Positions 55,045 through 63,613 of a DNA stretch of 64,000 bases are shown here, piece after piece. Numbering within the stretch: position 1 is the stretch's first letter; each line of letters opens with the position of its first letter. Source of the DNA: Microcoleus sp. EPA2 (GTDB taxonomy: Bacteria > Cyanobacteriota > Cyanobacteriia > Cyanobacteriales > Microcoleaceae); assembly GCA_020882975.1 (NCBI GenBank), contig JAHRFD010000003.1, positions 1-64,000 of the forward strand. The letters run 5' to 3'. The notes under the pieces were generated by a model. That model was not told the origin of the DNA, searched no databases, and worked only from the letters and a program-made list of their open reading frames with translations. The position numbers and the translations under genes are program-made.

Positions 55045-55956
55045 CTACTCACCGCTAACCTGGAGTACCACGCACAACGCGGGAGCTTCTGTAATCACAG
55101 GCGAGTGCCTCAAGACAGACTTCCGTCCCCATGAAGGTCTTACCTCCCCTCCTACAGCAGAAACGGCTGAACCATCCGTCTTTAGCATTCTGAGTCCTTC
55201 TGCTCTAATATTTGTGGCGGCGTTTCCATCCCTGTCGTGACGAGTGCCACAGTGATGACAAGTCCATTCCCTCACATCTAAAGGCATTTCACTTGCCTGA
55301 CAAAAACAATTAGAACAGAGTTTAGAGCTGGGAAACCATCGATCTATCTCAACTAATTTCGCGCCTTTTCGTTCTAACTTATAGGCGAGAAAGTTAGTAA
55401 AAGTTCCCCATGCACAATCAGATATTGCTTTGGCTAACTTGTGATTGCGAACCATGCCTTTGACATGAAGATTTTCTATTATGACAACTTGGCTATCGCT
55501 GACCAACTTATGACTAAGTTTGTGTAGAAAATCTTGCCGAGAATTGCTAATTCGTTCGTACACTTTAGCAACAACTTTTCTATACTTTTGTCTTGACTTA
55601 CTTCCTTTTTGTTTGTGTGCTAATTTTTTTTGTTTGCGTTTGAGATTCTTTTCATGCTTGGCCAGGTGTCTGGGATTATCATACTTAGAGACCTTTTTGC
55701 CATCGGCGACAACTGCGAAGTGCTTTATTCCCAAGTCAATACCATAGATATTGCCTTCTGAAACAGTAGTAGGATTTTCCCCTTCTCTTTCAATCAGGAT
55801 AAATGCCAGGTATTTTCCTGATGGTGTTTTGCTAACGGTAACAGTCTTGATTTTCCCCTCTACTGCTCTGTGTATTTTGCTAGAGAGCTCGCTTTGTGTT
55901 TGGAAGGCATTTAAGACAGATATTCGACAAAATCTGTTAGTTTTACCACAATTCAT
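55045..55956 (-). pseudogene. tnpB: N-terminally truncated TnpB (IS200/IS605)
   Basis: A 303-residue frame with the RuvC part of TnpB, an RNA-guided DNA nuclease: D74 in YGIDLGIKHFAVV, E161 in IIENLHVKGM, the zinc finger C214/C217 and C233/C236, and D243 in HDRDGNAATNI are all present. The N-terminal 100 or so residues (wedge and REC region with the helix-turn-helix) of full-length TnpB are missing; the first ATG overlaps the next gene's end by 14 bases. No terminal hairpin is seen on either side and its stop codon abuts the monooxygenase stop. It is a decayed insertion remnant. Confidence 0.8.
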
Positions 55957-56485
55957 CGATGGTTAAGTTGTGGGGATTTTTCAGGATAAAGGTGTTGTTG
56001 TCTTTGATTAAGTCGCCGCTACATAAAATAGGTAAGCGTTCTTGATAGGCTTTAATAGCCAGAATATAATCTTTGTCTCCGAGTGAGGTTTCAATTTTTC
56101 GCAATTTGTCAGCAACAACACCTAAGAGAGTAATCTCACCACTTAATTTGTGGGAATTTGGGGTATGTATTTGCATAACAATTCCCTGGATAATTGTGTT
56201 GGGAATGCTGCTAAGTAATTCACTTAAGATTTCAACTTGGGGGCGATTCTCGGCATTTTCTAGGGTTTGGATTGCCTCGCGGATGCGGGCTGCGTAATCT
56301 CCTAGATTTTGCCGATTAGGTAGCAATATTTCTAATTCTTCTCCGTCGGCTATTGGCTTATGCCAAAGTGTGGCATTGTCTAAGAAAGGTTGGTCTTCAT
56401 GCCAGCCGTGAGTTTGTAAGTAAGTTCTCAGTTTATTTAAGTCTATTGTTTCGAGGGTTTGGCTATCTTTTACGGTGACTTTCAT
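55943..56485 (-). CDS. Conserved hypothetical protein, partner of DUF4365 gene
   Basis: A 180-residue soluble protein I do not recognise. MKVTVKDSQTLETIDLNKLR opens it; the middle has GWHEDQPFLDNATLWHKPI and EILLPNRQNLGDYAARIREA, and the end reads NNTFILKNPHNLTIDELW. Hydrophilic and mixed alpha/beta in character. Its ATG overlaps the stop of the DUF4365 gene by four bases, so the two are translated together and probably act as a pair, for example immunity or regulator beside a nuclease-like protein. Its 3' end is overlapped by the TnpB remnant; the stop looks natural. Confidence 0.7.
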   Translation of the reverse strand: MKVTVKDSQTLETIDLNKLRTYLQTHGWHEDQPFLDNATLWHKPIADGEELEILLPNRQNLGDYAARIREAIQTLENAENRPQVEILSELLSSIPNTIIQGIVMQIHTPNSHKLSGEITLLGVVADKLRKIETSLGDKDYILAIKAYQERLPILCSGDLIKDNNTFILKNPHNLTIDELW

Positions 56486-56979
56486 GGTTGAACTCCTTGG
56501 CTAATTCCCTCCATAATTGACGGGCGGGCGGTGACTGTAAATTGGTTGGTTCTGGGGATGGTGGCGGTGACAGCGGTTGTGTTTTGTGTTTTTGGCTTTC
56601 CTCGCAGCGAACTCCAATATCCGCAGTTTCGGATGCAGAGTTCTGTTTCGGACTGGGTTAACCAGTCTTCTAGTTTTTCGGGGATTAAAACGACAACTAA
56701 AATTCTGGGAATGGCGAAGTTATCCATTCTTAAGTCATCGTAGTTTTTGAGTTTGAGGGGGTAGCGGATGGAGTTATCGTCTTGGATATCTCTTGATGTA
56801 GATTTTAACTGCAATTCTAAGCGGGGTGCTCTGATGGGGCCTTTCCCGCCTTTAGCAGCTATTCCCCAGTCTACGCTGTCATCGTCTACGGATGGTTTGT
56901 AGAGGGAATAGCCTGCAACCGTGGTGACGGCTTGCAGGTAGATGTTGCTGAATTGTTCTTTTTGTTGGTTGATGTCCAT
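56482..56979 (-). CDS. DUF4365 (putative PD-(D/E)XK) protein
   Basis: A 165-residue protein matching DUF4365: NIYLQAVTTVAGYSLYKPSVDDDSVDWGI, then PRLELQLKST, and later ...YDDLRMDNFAIPRILVVVLIP and CIRNCGYWSSLRG. The D37...E55-L-Q57-L-K59 arrangement resembles the catalytic set of PD-(D/E)XK nucleases. Such proteins often appear in defence or toxin-like loci, but no activity is established for this family that I can cite. It is the first gene of a two-gene operon with the 180-residue protein, overlapping by four bases. Confidence 0.82.
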   Translation of the reverse strand: MDINQQKEQFSNIYLQAVTTVAGYSLYKPSVDDDSVDWGIAAKGGKGPIRAPRLELQLKSTSRDIQDDNSIRYPLKLKNYDDLRMDNFAIPRILVVVLIPEKLEDWLTQSETELCIRNCGYWSSLRGKPKTQNTTAVTATIPRTNQFTVTARPSIMEGISQGVQP

Positions 56980-57002
56980 TAATCCTCTTCCTATTTTGTA
57001 GT

Positions 57003-57524
57003 TTACTTGACCAAGAAGGAGGATAAAATTACGTCACTAGCTGACAAAATGGCAGCGCCTATGAGTGTCCAGATAGCCCCTTTAAACAAATCTGATGTTT
57101 TGTCTCTATTTTTCGCCAATTCCTTAATTGATTGATTCCTGTTTTCTATAATTGAGAGTCTATAGTCTTCCTCTGATATGTCAAGGCATTTTTCGAGCAA
57201 TTCTTCTGGCAAAATTATTTGACCTCCTGTTTGCGGCTTAAATCCCAAGAAACAATAAATCAAAGAAATTATTAAAGCAACGTAACTTAAGGATTTTAAT
57301 AATAAACAAAAATTACACTCCAAGGAAATATCAAAAGCCTCAATAGTTACTTCAAGCGAACGATCGGGCAAGCCTGAGAAAAAACGAATTAGAACTGCAT
57401 CAAATCCCAGCACTACACCTAGTTTTGTATTAAGCCTATTGCTACTCAGATCTAAATCTTTTAATGCCTGCTCCGCGTATTGGTAAATTAGCGTTATATT
57501 GGGATTACATTCGTTATTACTCAA
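57003..57524 (-). CDS. Hypothetical protein with membrane segments
   Basis: A roughly 173-residue protein, unrecognised. A helical N-terminus (LIYQYAEQALKDLDLSSNRL) is followed by a hydrophobic pair near residues 75-95 (LKSLSYVALIISLIYCFLG), a charged helical part (ISEEDYRLSIIENRNQSIKE), and a C-terminal membrane helix (IWTLIGAAILSASDVILSS). This layout resembles small membrane effectors next to nuclease or nucleotide-signalling genes, but no family is confirmed. The frame's ATG is at 57536; a TTG at 57524 has GGAGG seven bases before it and is preferred. It lies 23 bases upstream of the DUF4365 gene on the same strand and may belong to its operon. Confidence 0.6.
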   Translation of the reverse strand: MSNNECNPNITLIYQYAEQALKDLDLSSNRLNTKLGVVLGFDAVLIRFFSGLPDRSLEVTIEAFDISLECNFCLLLKSLSYVALIISLIYCFLGFKPQTGGQIILPEELLEKCLDISEEDYRLSIIENRNQSIKELAKNRDKTSDLFKGAIWTLIGAAILSASDVILSSFLVK

Positions 57525-57534
57525 ACAAACCTCC

Positions 57535-57678
57535 ATGTCTAATAATTCAGCAGATAAGCAAGAGTCTAATACTTCTCAAAAAAAAGAAGAACCTTCAAAA
57601 CCTCCACAACCTCCAAAACGTGAACCAATCAAGTTTGAAAAGACGGTACATCTGAGAAATGATGGTGCGGGTTCCTGA
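57535..57678 (+). CDS. Small proline-rich ORF, hypothetical
   Basis: A 47-residue frame on the plus strand, divergent from and touching the previous gene: MSNNSADKQESNTSQKKEEP, then PPQPPKREP and EKTVHLRNDGAGS, ending in TGA at 57676. It is hydrophilic and disordered, with balanced codon use. No Shine-Dalgarno sequence precedes the ATG, which overlaps the other gene's upstream ATG on the opposite strand. I do not recognise it; it could be a real small protein or chance. Confidence 0.35.
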   Translation: MSNNSADKQESNTSQKKEEPSKPPQPPKREPIKFEKTVHLRNDGAGS

Positions 57679-58299
57679 TATTTCTAGCTAAGTTCTCTAA
57701 ATCCTTCACCCGAATCTCACCTTAGAGCACCTTGGGCAGTCAAATATCATGGGTTACAGCTTTTCTGGAAAGTACCTTTGCAGCAAATCTGCCCCCGATC
57801 GCCCAATTGGCACCACTCCTACAGGAATTACCCAACTGGCAAATAGAGAATGGTGCAAAACTCGGCCCAAACCCTGATTATATCAATCGATCGGGCGTTA
57901 AACCGATCTCCACAGCCGCCAAAGTCTATAGCCCAAACATTAAATTTTTACGGCGGAAACTTGCTATTTAATGAATTACACTTTACGATCCAGCCATGTA
58001 AATAAAAACTCAATCAACAACCCTGCAAACACTAACCTGAAATGGGTTGCAAGTGCCAGAAAGCAGGAACAGCACATTTTTTAACTAACTCAACAACAAA
58101 GCATTTACGGCAAAACTCAGGGATTGACGCTCGGCATCTCGGAACGAATGCTTTTCCCACACTACTACAGATGTATCAAAATTTGTTTACCAAAAATTAG
58201 CCCCGACAGATACCTGACGCTCAAAGGGGCGCTGTTAAAAGTTTCTGCAATTAATTTTGCGGTTTTTGTTGTCTTTAAACTACTTGAGGATTCGATCGA
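57679..58299. other. Intergenic region before GH57 gene; doubtful ORF 57732-57971
   Basis: About 620 bases. One plus-strand frame (57732-57971, TTG start, 79 codons, with LPPIAQLAPLLQELPNWQIE and SPNIKFLRRKLAI) has protein-like composition but no recognisable family; it may be a gene remnant. The rest shows no clear gene, and the GH57 promoter must lie here. Confidence 0.4.
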
Positions 58300-61068
58300 A
58301 TGGTTTCCATTTCTCAGACTAAATCCGCTGCGCTGAGTTTCTCGGACACACGGGAAACAACGGCGGGAACCCAAAACATGGTGGCTACAGCCACAGGAGT
58401 ATGCGTGACGGTTCACGGTCACTTCTACCAGCCACCACGGGAAAACCCTTACCTAGATGCGATCGAACGCCAAGCCAGCGCCCATCCCTTCCACGACTGG
58501 AACGAACGCATCGACAAAGAGTGCTACCGCCCCAACGCCTTTGCGCGCATCCTCAACGATCGCGGCGAAGTCGCGGGGATCGTCAATAACTACGAATATC
58601 TCAGCTTCAACATCGGACCGACCCTGATGAGTTGGCTGGAACGCTACGACGAGGAAGTATATCAGCGGATTCTGGAAGCCGATCGCAAAAGTTGTCAAAG
58701 ACTCAATGGTCATGGTAACGCGATCGCCCAAGTATACAATCACATCATCATGCCGCTGGCCAACGAGCGAGACAAACAAACCCAAATTCGCTGGGGGATC
58801 GCAGATTTCCGTTCCCGCTTCCATCGCGATCCCGAAGGAATGTGGCTGGCAGAAACCGCGGTAGACTACGCCACCCTAGAAGTTTTGGTAGCTGAGGGCA
58901 TTCGCTTCATCGTCCTCGCCCCCTCCCAAGCCGAACGCTGCCGCCAACTTCCAGGCCATGACAATAGCGATCCCCAATGGCGCGAAGTCGGGGGAGGTCA
59001 AATCGATCCGACTCGCCCCTACCGCTGCTACTTGAAACCAGAACTGCGGCTGGCAGTTTCCCACCAACTCTCCCCCCTTAGCAGTCACAATTTTAGTCGC
59101 GCCAACGGACACAATTCCGAACCCACAACTAATACTCCCTACATCGATATCTTTTTCTACGATGGCCCGATTTCGCGAGATATGGGCTTTAATGATGTTC
59201 TCAGCAGCAGCCAGCACTTAGTCGGGCGCTTGGGTCAAGCCGTGCGGGGGGACCACCGACAATCCCAATTAATCTCCGTCGCCACCGACGGCGAAACCTT
59301 CGGACACCACAAAAATAGTACCGAAAAATGCCTCGCCTACGCTTTCACAGAAGAGTTTCCCCGCCGTGGCTGGACGGTGACGAATTTTGCTCACTATTTA
59401 AGCCAAAATCCTAGCGATTGGGAAGTGGAACTCAAACCAGTGACAGCTTGGAGTTGTTCTCATGGGGTCGATCGCTGGCAAGATGATTGTGGCTGCGGTG
59501 GTGGTGGCGGATGGCACCTCAAATGGCGCCGACCTTTGCGAGATACTCTAAATTGGCTGCGCGATCGACTCATACCAATTTATGAAGAAGCGGGGCGCAA
59601 GTTGTTTAGCGATCCCTGGGCGGCGCGAGATGAATATATTGATGTTATGGGCGATCGATCGACCGCCAACATTGACCAATTCTTCTCCAAACATCAAGTT
59701 CGCCCCCTAGAGGCCGCCGAACAAGTAGATGCCCTGCGACTGCTGGAAATGCAGCGCCACGCCCTGTTAATGTTCACTAGCTGCGGCTGGTTTTTTGAAG
59801 AAATATCCCGGCCCGAAGGGGTGCAGATTTTGCGCTACGCAGCCCGTGCGCTGGAATTAGCTGGGGAAGTGACTGGTGTCCAGTTAGAAAAGGATTTTGT
59901 CGATCGACTTAACCTAGTACCAAGTAATGTGGAATGCTTCAGAACAGGTGCAGAAGTCTATCGCCAACTTGTCACCACCGCCCAAGTCAGTCTCAAGCAA
60001 GTTGCAGCCCACTACGCCATCAGTTCCCTGTTTGCCAAATATCCCCGCGAACAACGAGTTTACTGCTATCTGGCCCAGCAGCTAGATTTCCAAATTCAGC
60101 GCATGGGCTCCATGACTCTGGCCGTAGGTCAACTGGAATTAACCTCAGAAATTACACGGGAAACCGAAGTGTTTGTATTTGCCGCCTTCTACCTTGGCGG
60201 CTGGGACTTCCACTGCTGCATTCAGCCTTTCGGTAGCCGCCGGTCTTACACCATGCTTAAAGAACGGCTGTTTGCGGTTTTGCAAGAAGCTTCCGCAGCC
60301 CACGCCATTCTCGAAATGGTTCGCCTGTTCGGGGATCAATCCTTTAGCCTACGGAATTTGTTCGCTGAGGAACGTCATCGGATTGTCCGGCTGCTGAGTC
60401 AGGAAAATTTGACCAGGTTAGATCAGCTTTACACTCAGGTTTACCGGGAAAATTACGGGGTGATGATGGCCTTCCACCGCGACGAGTTGATCGTCCCTAT
60501 GGAGTTGCAGGTGGCCGCGGAAGTGGCCTTGGGACACCGCTGTTTGACGGCGGCCAAGGCCCTGGAACAGGAAACGGCTGACGGGGATTCCCTGCTGGCG
60601 GAAATCGAAGCAATTTCGACAGAAGCTAGCCACCTCCGCTGTCGGCTGAAGGTTCCTGAAGTCAGGCACATTTTGGAAAAGTTGATTTACCGGTCTCTGA
60701 AGGCGCTGCTGCAAGAGGGTTCTGATGTGACGCTGCTGTCTCCTGCCGAGTTAGAACTTGATATTCGCACCATTGAGCGTTTGATTGCTGTTGGGAATCG
60801 CCTGGAGTTGGGTTTGTGTTTGGATAGATCCCAGGAACTGTATTTTGATTCCATGTACAGTCAAATTGTGCCTCTGTGTTTGGGCTGGTTGCAACGACAA
60901 GCAGCTCCGACGACTGAAAGTGCGATCGACCTTATCGAATTGGAGCTCGTTGACTCAGAGAGTGGCTGGGAGTTGCCTGTGATTCGACAGTTGCTGGAGT
61001 TGGGTCAAACCCTCGCTGTTGATGTTGAGTGTTGGTTGCAGCAGTTAGGGCGATCGTTATCCGATTAA
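58300..61068 (+). CDS. GH57 / DUF3536 glycoside hydrolase
   Basis: A 922-residue member of glycoside hydrolase family 57 fused to DUF3536. GH57 motif 1 is VHGHFYQPPRENPY (about 37-50), the nucleophile motif is GMWLAETAVDY (about 178-188), and the acid motif region is ATDGETFGHH (about 328-337). The C-terminal 400 residues are DUF3536 (helical). GH57 enzymes act on alpha-glucans (amylase, branching enzyme); the DUF3536 type is common in cyanobacteria, and its substrate (glycogen or other alpha-glucan) is unproven. The frame begins at 58300; the ATG at codon 27 (MVATATGVC) is an alternative start. Its last 17 codons are duplicated downstream (61018-61285). Confidence 0.88.
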   Translation: MVSISQTKSAALSFSDTRETTAGTQNMVATATGVCVTVHGHFYQPPRENPYLDAIERQASAHPFHDWNERIDKECYRPNAFARILNDRGEVAGIVNNYEYLSFNIGPTLMSWLERYDEEVYQRILEADRKSCQRLNGHGNAIAQVYNHIIMPLANERDKQTQIRWGIADFRSRFHRDPEGMWLAETAVDYATLEVLVAEGIRFIVLAPSQAERCRQLPGHDNSDPQWREVGGGQIDPTRPYRCYLKPELRLAVSHQLSPLSSHNFSRANGHNSEPTTNTPYIDIFFYDGPISRDMGFNDVLSSSQHLVGRLGQAVRGDHRQSQLISVATDGETFGHHKNSTEKCLAYAFTEEFPRRGWTVTNFAHYLSQNPSDWEVELKPVTAWSCSHGVDRWQDDCGCGGGGGWHLKWRRPLRDTLNWLRDRLIPIYEEAGRKLFSDPWAARDEYIDVMGDRSTANIDQFFSKHQVRPLEAAEQVDALRLLEMQRHALLMFTSCGWFFEEISRPEGVQILRYAARALELAGEVTGVQLEKDFVDRLNLVPSNVECFRTGAEVYRQLVTTAQVSLKQVAAHYAISSLFAKYPREQRVYCYLAQQLDFQIQRMGSMTLAVGQLELTSEITRETEVFVFAAFYLGGWDFHCCIQPFGSRRSYTMLKERLFAVLQEASAAHAILEMVRLFGDQSFSLRNLFAEERHRIVRLLSQENLTRLDQLYTQVYRENYGVMMAFHRDELIVPMELQVAAEVALGHRCLTAAKALEQETADGDSLLAEIEAISTEASHLRCRLKVPEVRHILEKLIYRSLKALLQEGSDVTLLSPAELELDIRTIERLIAVGNRLELGLCLDRSQELYFDSMYSQIVPLCLGWLQRQAAPTTESAIDLIELELVDSESGWELPVIRQLLELGQTLAVDVECWLQQLGRSLSD

Positions 61069-61285
61069 CCCCCACATCCTGTAGGGGCGGGTTTCACCAA
61101 CAATATATAAGAAGAATCAACCATCTCAATCAACCCGCCCGCCCCCAACTAGCCGTTGATGTTGAGTGTTGGTTGCAACAGTTAGGGCGATCGTTATCCG
61201 ATTAACCCCCACATCCTGTAGGGGCGGGTTTCACCAACAATATATAAGAAGAATCAACCATCTCAATCAACCCGCCCGCCCCCAA
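61018..61285 (+). repeat. Direct duplication of gene end plus GGGGCGGG element
   Basis: Bases 61018-61149 and 61154-61285 are two nearly identical 132-base copies, offset 136 bases. Each begins with the last 17 codons of the GH57 gene (GTTGATGTTGAGTGTTGGTT) including the stop, then CCTGTAGGGGCGGGTTTCACC and AACCCGCCCGCCCCC. Copies differ only at single bases (for example GCAGCAG against GCAACAG). Confidence 0.9.
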
Positions 61286-61312
61286 CGGTAAATTCAAATG
61301 TACCTCTTTCAA

Positions 61313-61376
61313 GATACAAGGGGCGGGTTCACCGAAATAATTGCCTAAAACCCACAATCTCGTAAACCCGCCCCCA
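61313..61376. repeat. Third, diverged GGGGCGGGTT element
   Basis: GGGGCGGGTTCACCGAAATAATTG ... GTAAACCCGCCCCC; arms complementary over ten bases. It is the same family as the duplicated elements just upstream and as 38951-39019. Confidence 0.7.
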
Positions 61377-61494
61377 CCCAACTTTAAATTTTAGTTCAGC
61401 TTCTGTGAGAAGATGAATAAACAGTTTGCAAAGCATACAAGTTTTAAGTAAGCTTTGCAAAGTTGTGAAGAAAGAACACTAAATTTTATAACCT

Positions 61495-61728
61495 ATGAAA
61501 GTTGGCGATCGCGTTTGCATTAAAAACTCTGTTGTTGTCTACCACCATCCTCAAAATCGCAATCAACCATTTGATGTCAAGGATATGGAAGGAGAAGTAG
61601 TAGACATCGTTAAAGAATGGCACGGTAGACCTGTCAGTGCCAATTTGCCGATTTTAGTACAGTTTGACAAAAAATTCAAAGCTCATCTCAGAGAAGATGA
61701 AGTTGAATTAATATCTTCTGAAGTTTAA
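61495..61728 (+). CDS. ftrV: Ferredoxin-thioredoxin reductase variable chain
   Basis: A 77-residue SH3-like protein: MKVGDRVCIKNSVVVYHHPQ, DMEGEVVDIVKEWHGRPVSA and PILVQFDKKFKAHLREDEVE are the conserved parts of FTR variable (alpha) chain. Together with the catalytic iron-sulfur beta chain (not in this window) it passes photosynthetic electrons from ferredoxin to thioredoxin, regulating carbon metabolism by light. The variable chain carries no cofactor and stabilises the cluster. A terminator follows. Confidence 0.95.
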   Translation: MKVGDRVCIKNSVVVYHHPQNRNQPFDVKDMEGEVVDIVKEWHGRPVSANLPILVQFDKKFKAHLREDEVELISSEV

Positions 61729-61745
61729 GTCGATCAAAAAACCAG

Positions 61746-61784
61746 AAAACCGAAGCGGCAAATCACACTGCTTCGGTTTTTTTT
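61746..61784 (+). terminator. Rho-independent terminator of ftrV
   Basis: AAAACCGAAGC / GCTTCGGTTTT form an 11-bp stem followed by more T residues; 17 bases after the ftrV stop. Confidence 0.9.
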
Positions 61785-61807
61785 ATGAATTTCCCCTGGT
61801 TAAACTC

Positions 61808-62041
61808 TTACTTTTTCTGCCTACCCCGACAAAACCACCCAAAAATATTCAAATCTCCTTGCATTTTCTGCAATTCCTGTTGATGCTTTTTGGCTGTAGC
61901 ATAGTACCACTGACAGTGAAGATTCAGTTCTTGACGATACTTAACTTCTTCGTAAAACTCGCGGACAATTTGGTTTCTTTGGAAAATTTCGGCCGTGGGA
62001 GTCGGTTCTGGGACAATGCTTTGCAACTCGTGGGGCAACAT
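61808..62041 (-). CDS. Small hypothetical protein
   Basis: A 77-residue, hydrophilic, helical protein (MLPHELQSIVPEP, then FQRNQIVREFYEEVKYRQEL and YYATAKKHQQELQKMQGD, ending FCRGRQKK). Its composition is protein-like and it lies between ftrV and the YdcF gene in a region without another candidate, so it is probably real; cyanobacterial homologues are likely but I do not recognise a family. Function unknown. Confidence 0.55.
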   Translation of the reverse strand: MLPHELQSIVPEPTPTAEIFQRNQIVREFYEEVKYRQELNLHCQWYYATAKKHQQELQKMQGDLNIFGWFCRGRQKK

Positions 62042-62137
62042 AATTGTTTGGGGCGACTATGCCAGATATTAGCTTTAATTACTTTAAGCTAACATAGTTT
62101 TGAATTTTCCATCCCAAATCTCCCATCTCCAATTCCC

Positions 62138-62932
62138 TTACAGCCATCCCAGCAGGCGATATACCATTAAGCCGATATATTCTTTCAAAGCTGTGGTTGA
62201 CTGGTGTAACTGATAGGTATCCGGTAGACAATTTAGTATCACTGCTTGCCAATTGCTTTGAGAAGCTGCCATATCCTGTTGGGTGATCTGAAAATCTGTG
62301 GGCGCGGCAATTACTTTTATTCCCTGACGCTGGAAAATTAAGAGCGATCGAGTCATGTGCATTGCGGAGGTGACTAACAAAACCGGCCCTTTGATATTTT
62401 TAGCATCCAGGATTTTTCGGACATTTACTGCATTTTGATAGGTATTTTGTGAATCTGGTTCCTGGAGAATTGCTGATGCAGGTACGCCGTTGGTTTGGGC
62501 GATTTCTGCCATATCTGCCGATTCGGGAGCTCCGCCACCTTTCCACTGTACTCTACCGCCACTGAGAATTAACAGAGGGGCTTTTCCTTGACGATAAAGT
62601 CGGGAAGCGTAAATAATGCGATCGCCAGCTTCGCCCAATTCCACCCAAGGCCGTGGCGGTAAAGCAGCTTTCACACCACCACCCAAGACAATGATAGCAT
62701 CAGCTTGGGGCAATTCTGTTGTTGGTAAATTTTGCCATTCGAGGGATTTAACTAGAGACTTGGAAACCCAACCGCTACTTCCCAAGAGTAAAATAATTAC
62801 AGCCACAGCCATTGGCAAAGCCGACCATTTCCGACGCTGCAAAACCATGATTAAAGCCGCCAGCATTAACAAGCAACTCAACCCCAAAGGATAGATAAAC
62901 AGTGGTAGTAGCTTTGACAGAAATACAAACAT
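62138..62932 (-). CDS. YdcF/ElyC/SanA-family (DUF218) membrane protein
   Basis: A 264-residue protein with two N-terminal membrane helices (about 5-35 and 38-55) and a DUF218 domain: ADAIIVLGGGVKAALPP, ASRLYRQGKAPLLILSGG, ESADMAEIAQTNGVP, EPDSQNTYQNAVNVRKIL and VTSAMHMTRSLLIFQ. Bacterial members are involved in envelope and lipid-carrier homeostasis (ElyC); the enzymatic role is unproven. ATG 62932 is preferred because GGAGAAG stands just before it; an in-frame start 18 codons upstream exists. Confidence 0.85.
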   Translation of the reverse strand: MFVFLSKLLPLFIYPLGLSCLLMLAALIMVLQRRKWSALPMAVAVIILLLGSSGWVSKSLVKSLEWQNLPTTELPQADAIIVLGGGVKAALPPRPWVELGEAGDRIIYASRLYRQGKAPLLILSGGRVQWKGGGAPESADMAEIAQTNGVPASAILQEPDSQNTYQNAVNVRKILDAKNIKGPVLLVTSAMHMTRSLLIFQRQGIKVIAAPTDFQITQQDMAASQSNWQAVILNCLPDTYQLHQSTTALKEYIGLMVYRLLGWL

Positions 62933-63026
62933 TCGACTTCTCCAATCATGCTTGTGGAACAGGCCATCCACCCTGTTCAAGACCACCTTTTTGAGGGATG
63001 TCTATCAGTGTCACCACAATTATTAA

Positions 63027-63085
63027 GGTGTTCTACTATCGACAAACCATGAATAATTCATTCATCCTCAAATTAGTAGAACACC
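63027..63085. repeat. 12-bp inverted repeat
   Basis: GGTGTTCTACTA (63027-63038) and TAGTAGAACACC (63074-63085) with a 35-base spacer, in the 200-base gap between two minus-strand genes. Could be a palindromic element; no T run seen. Confidence 0.5.
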
Positions 63086-63140
63086 CTAAAAATCGATAGT
63101 TCTGTGCCACTTAGCATCAGTCCTAGACTTGTACTAAAAA

Positions 63141-63464
63141 TCAAAACTTATCCTCTGGTGCTGACAACCAGCCCAGTAATGTAGAAGCTTGACGGCTAGA
63201 CCCTTTACCGTATTTGCCACCGGTTTCTACTACTTCTTTATTCAGGATTGCATCAGAGGGTTTGTCCTTGGGACGTTTATTGGGGTTGAGTACCAGTTCA
63301 TTATGCCACCAAGCTACCAACAAACCCACTGCTCCACCTCCCACCAGGCCGAAGATAATACTTATGGCCAAAGTAGAGCCTATTAAGCGAAAGCCAACAG
63401 TAAATAACACAAACCAAATCAATGCGGGGTTAAACCCCTTGGAATCTCTAGTAAATTTTGGCAT
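63141..63464 (-). CDS. Conserved hypothetical membrane protein
   Basis: A 107-residue protein with two adjacent hydrophobic segments (ALIWFVLFTVGFRLIGSTLA and IIFGLVGGGAVGLLVAWW) and a soluble, charged tail (NKRPKDKPSDAILNKEVVE...). It resembles small conserved cyanobacterial membrane proteins of unknown function. No clear partner: the neighbouring genes are separate. The start at 63464 (MPKFTRDSKG) has no strong ribosome site. Confidence 0.6.
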   Translation of the reverse strand: MPKFTRDSKGFNPALIWFVLFTVGFRLIGSTLAISIIFGLVGGGAVGLLVAWWHNELVLNPNKRPKDKPSDAILNKEVVETGGKYGKGSSRQASTLLGWLSAPEDKF

Positions 63465-63613
63465 CGGCTTGCAAGTCCTTTTTCTAATATAACGGAAAGA
63501 TATTCACCAGATTAGCATCAAATTAAAATCAATGGGTTCTCTTAGACTTCCGCAAAAACGCCATATTTGAACAGACATCCTGCTGGTTCCACAATAATTA
63601 TTGGAGATGTCTA

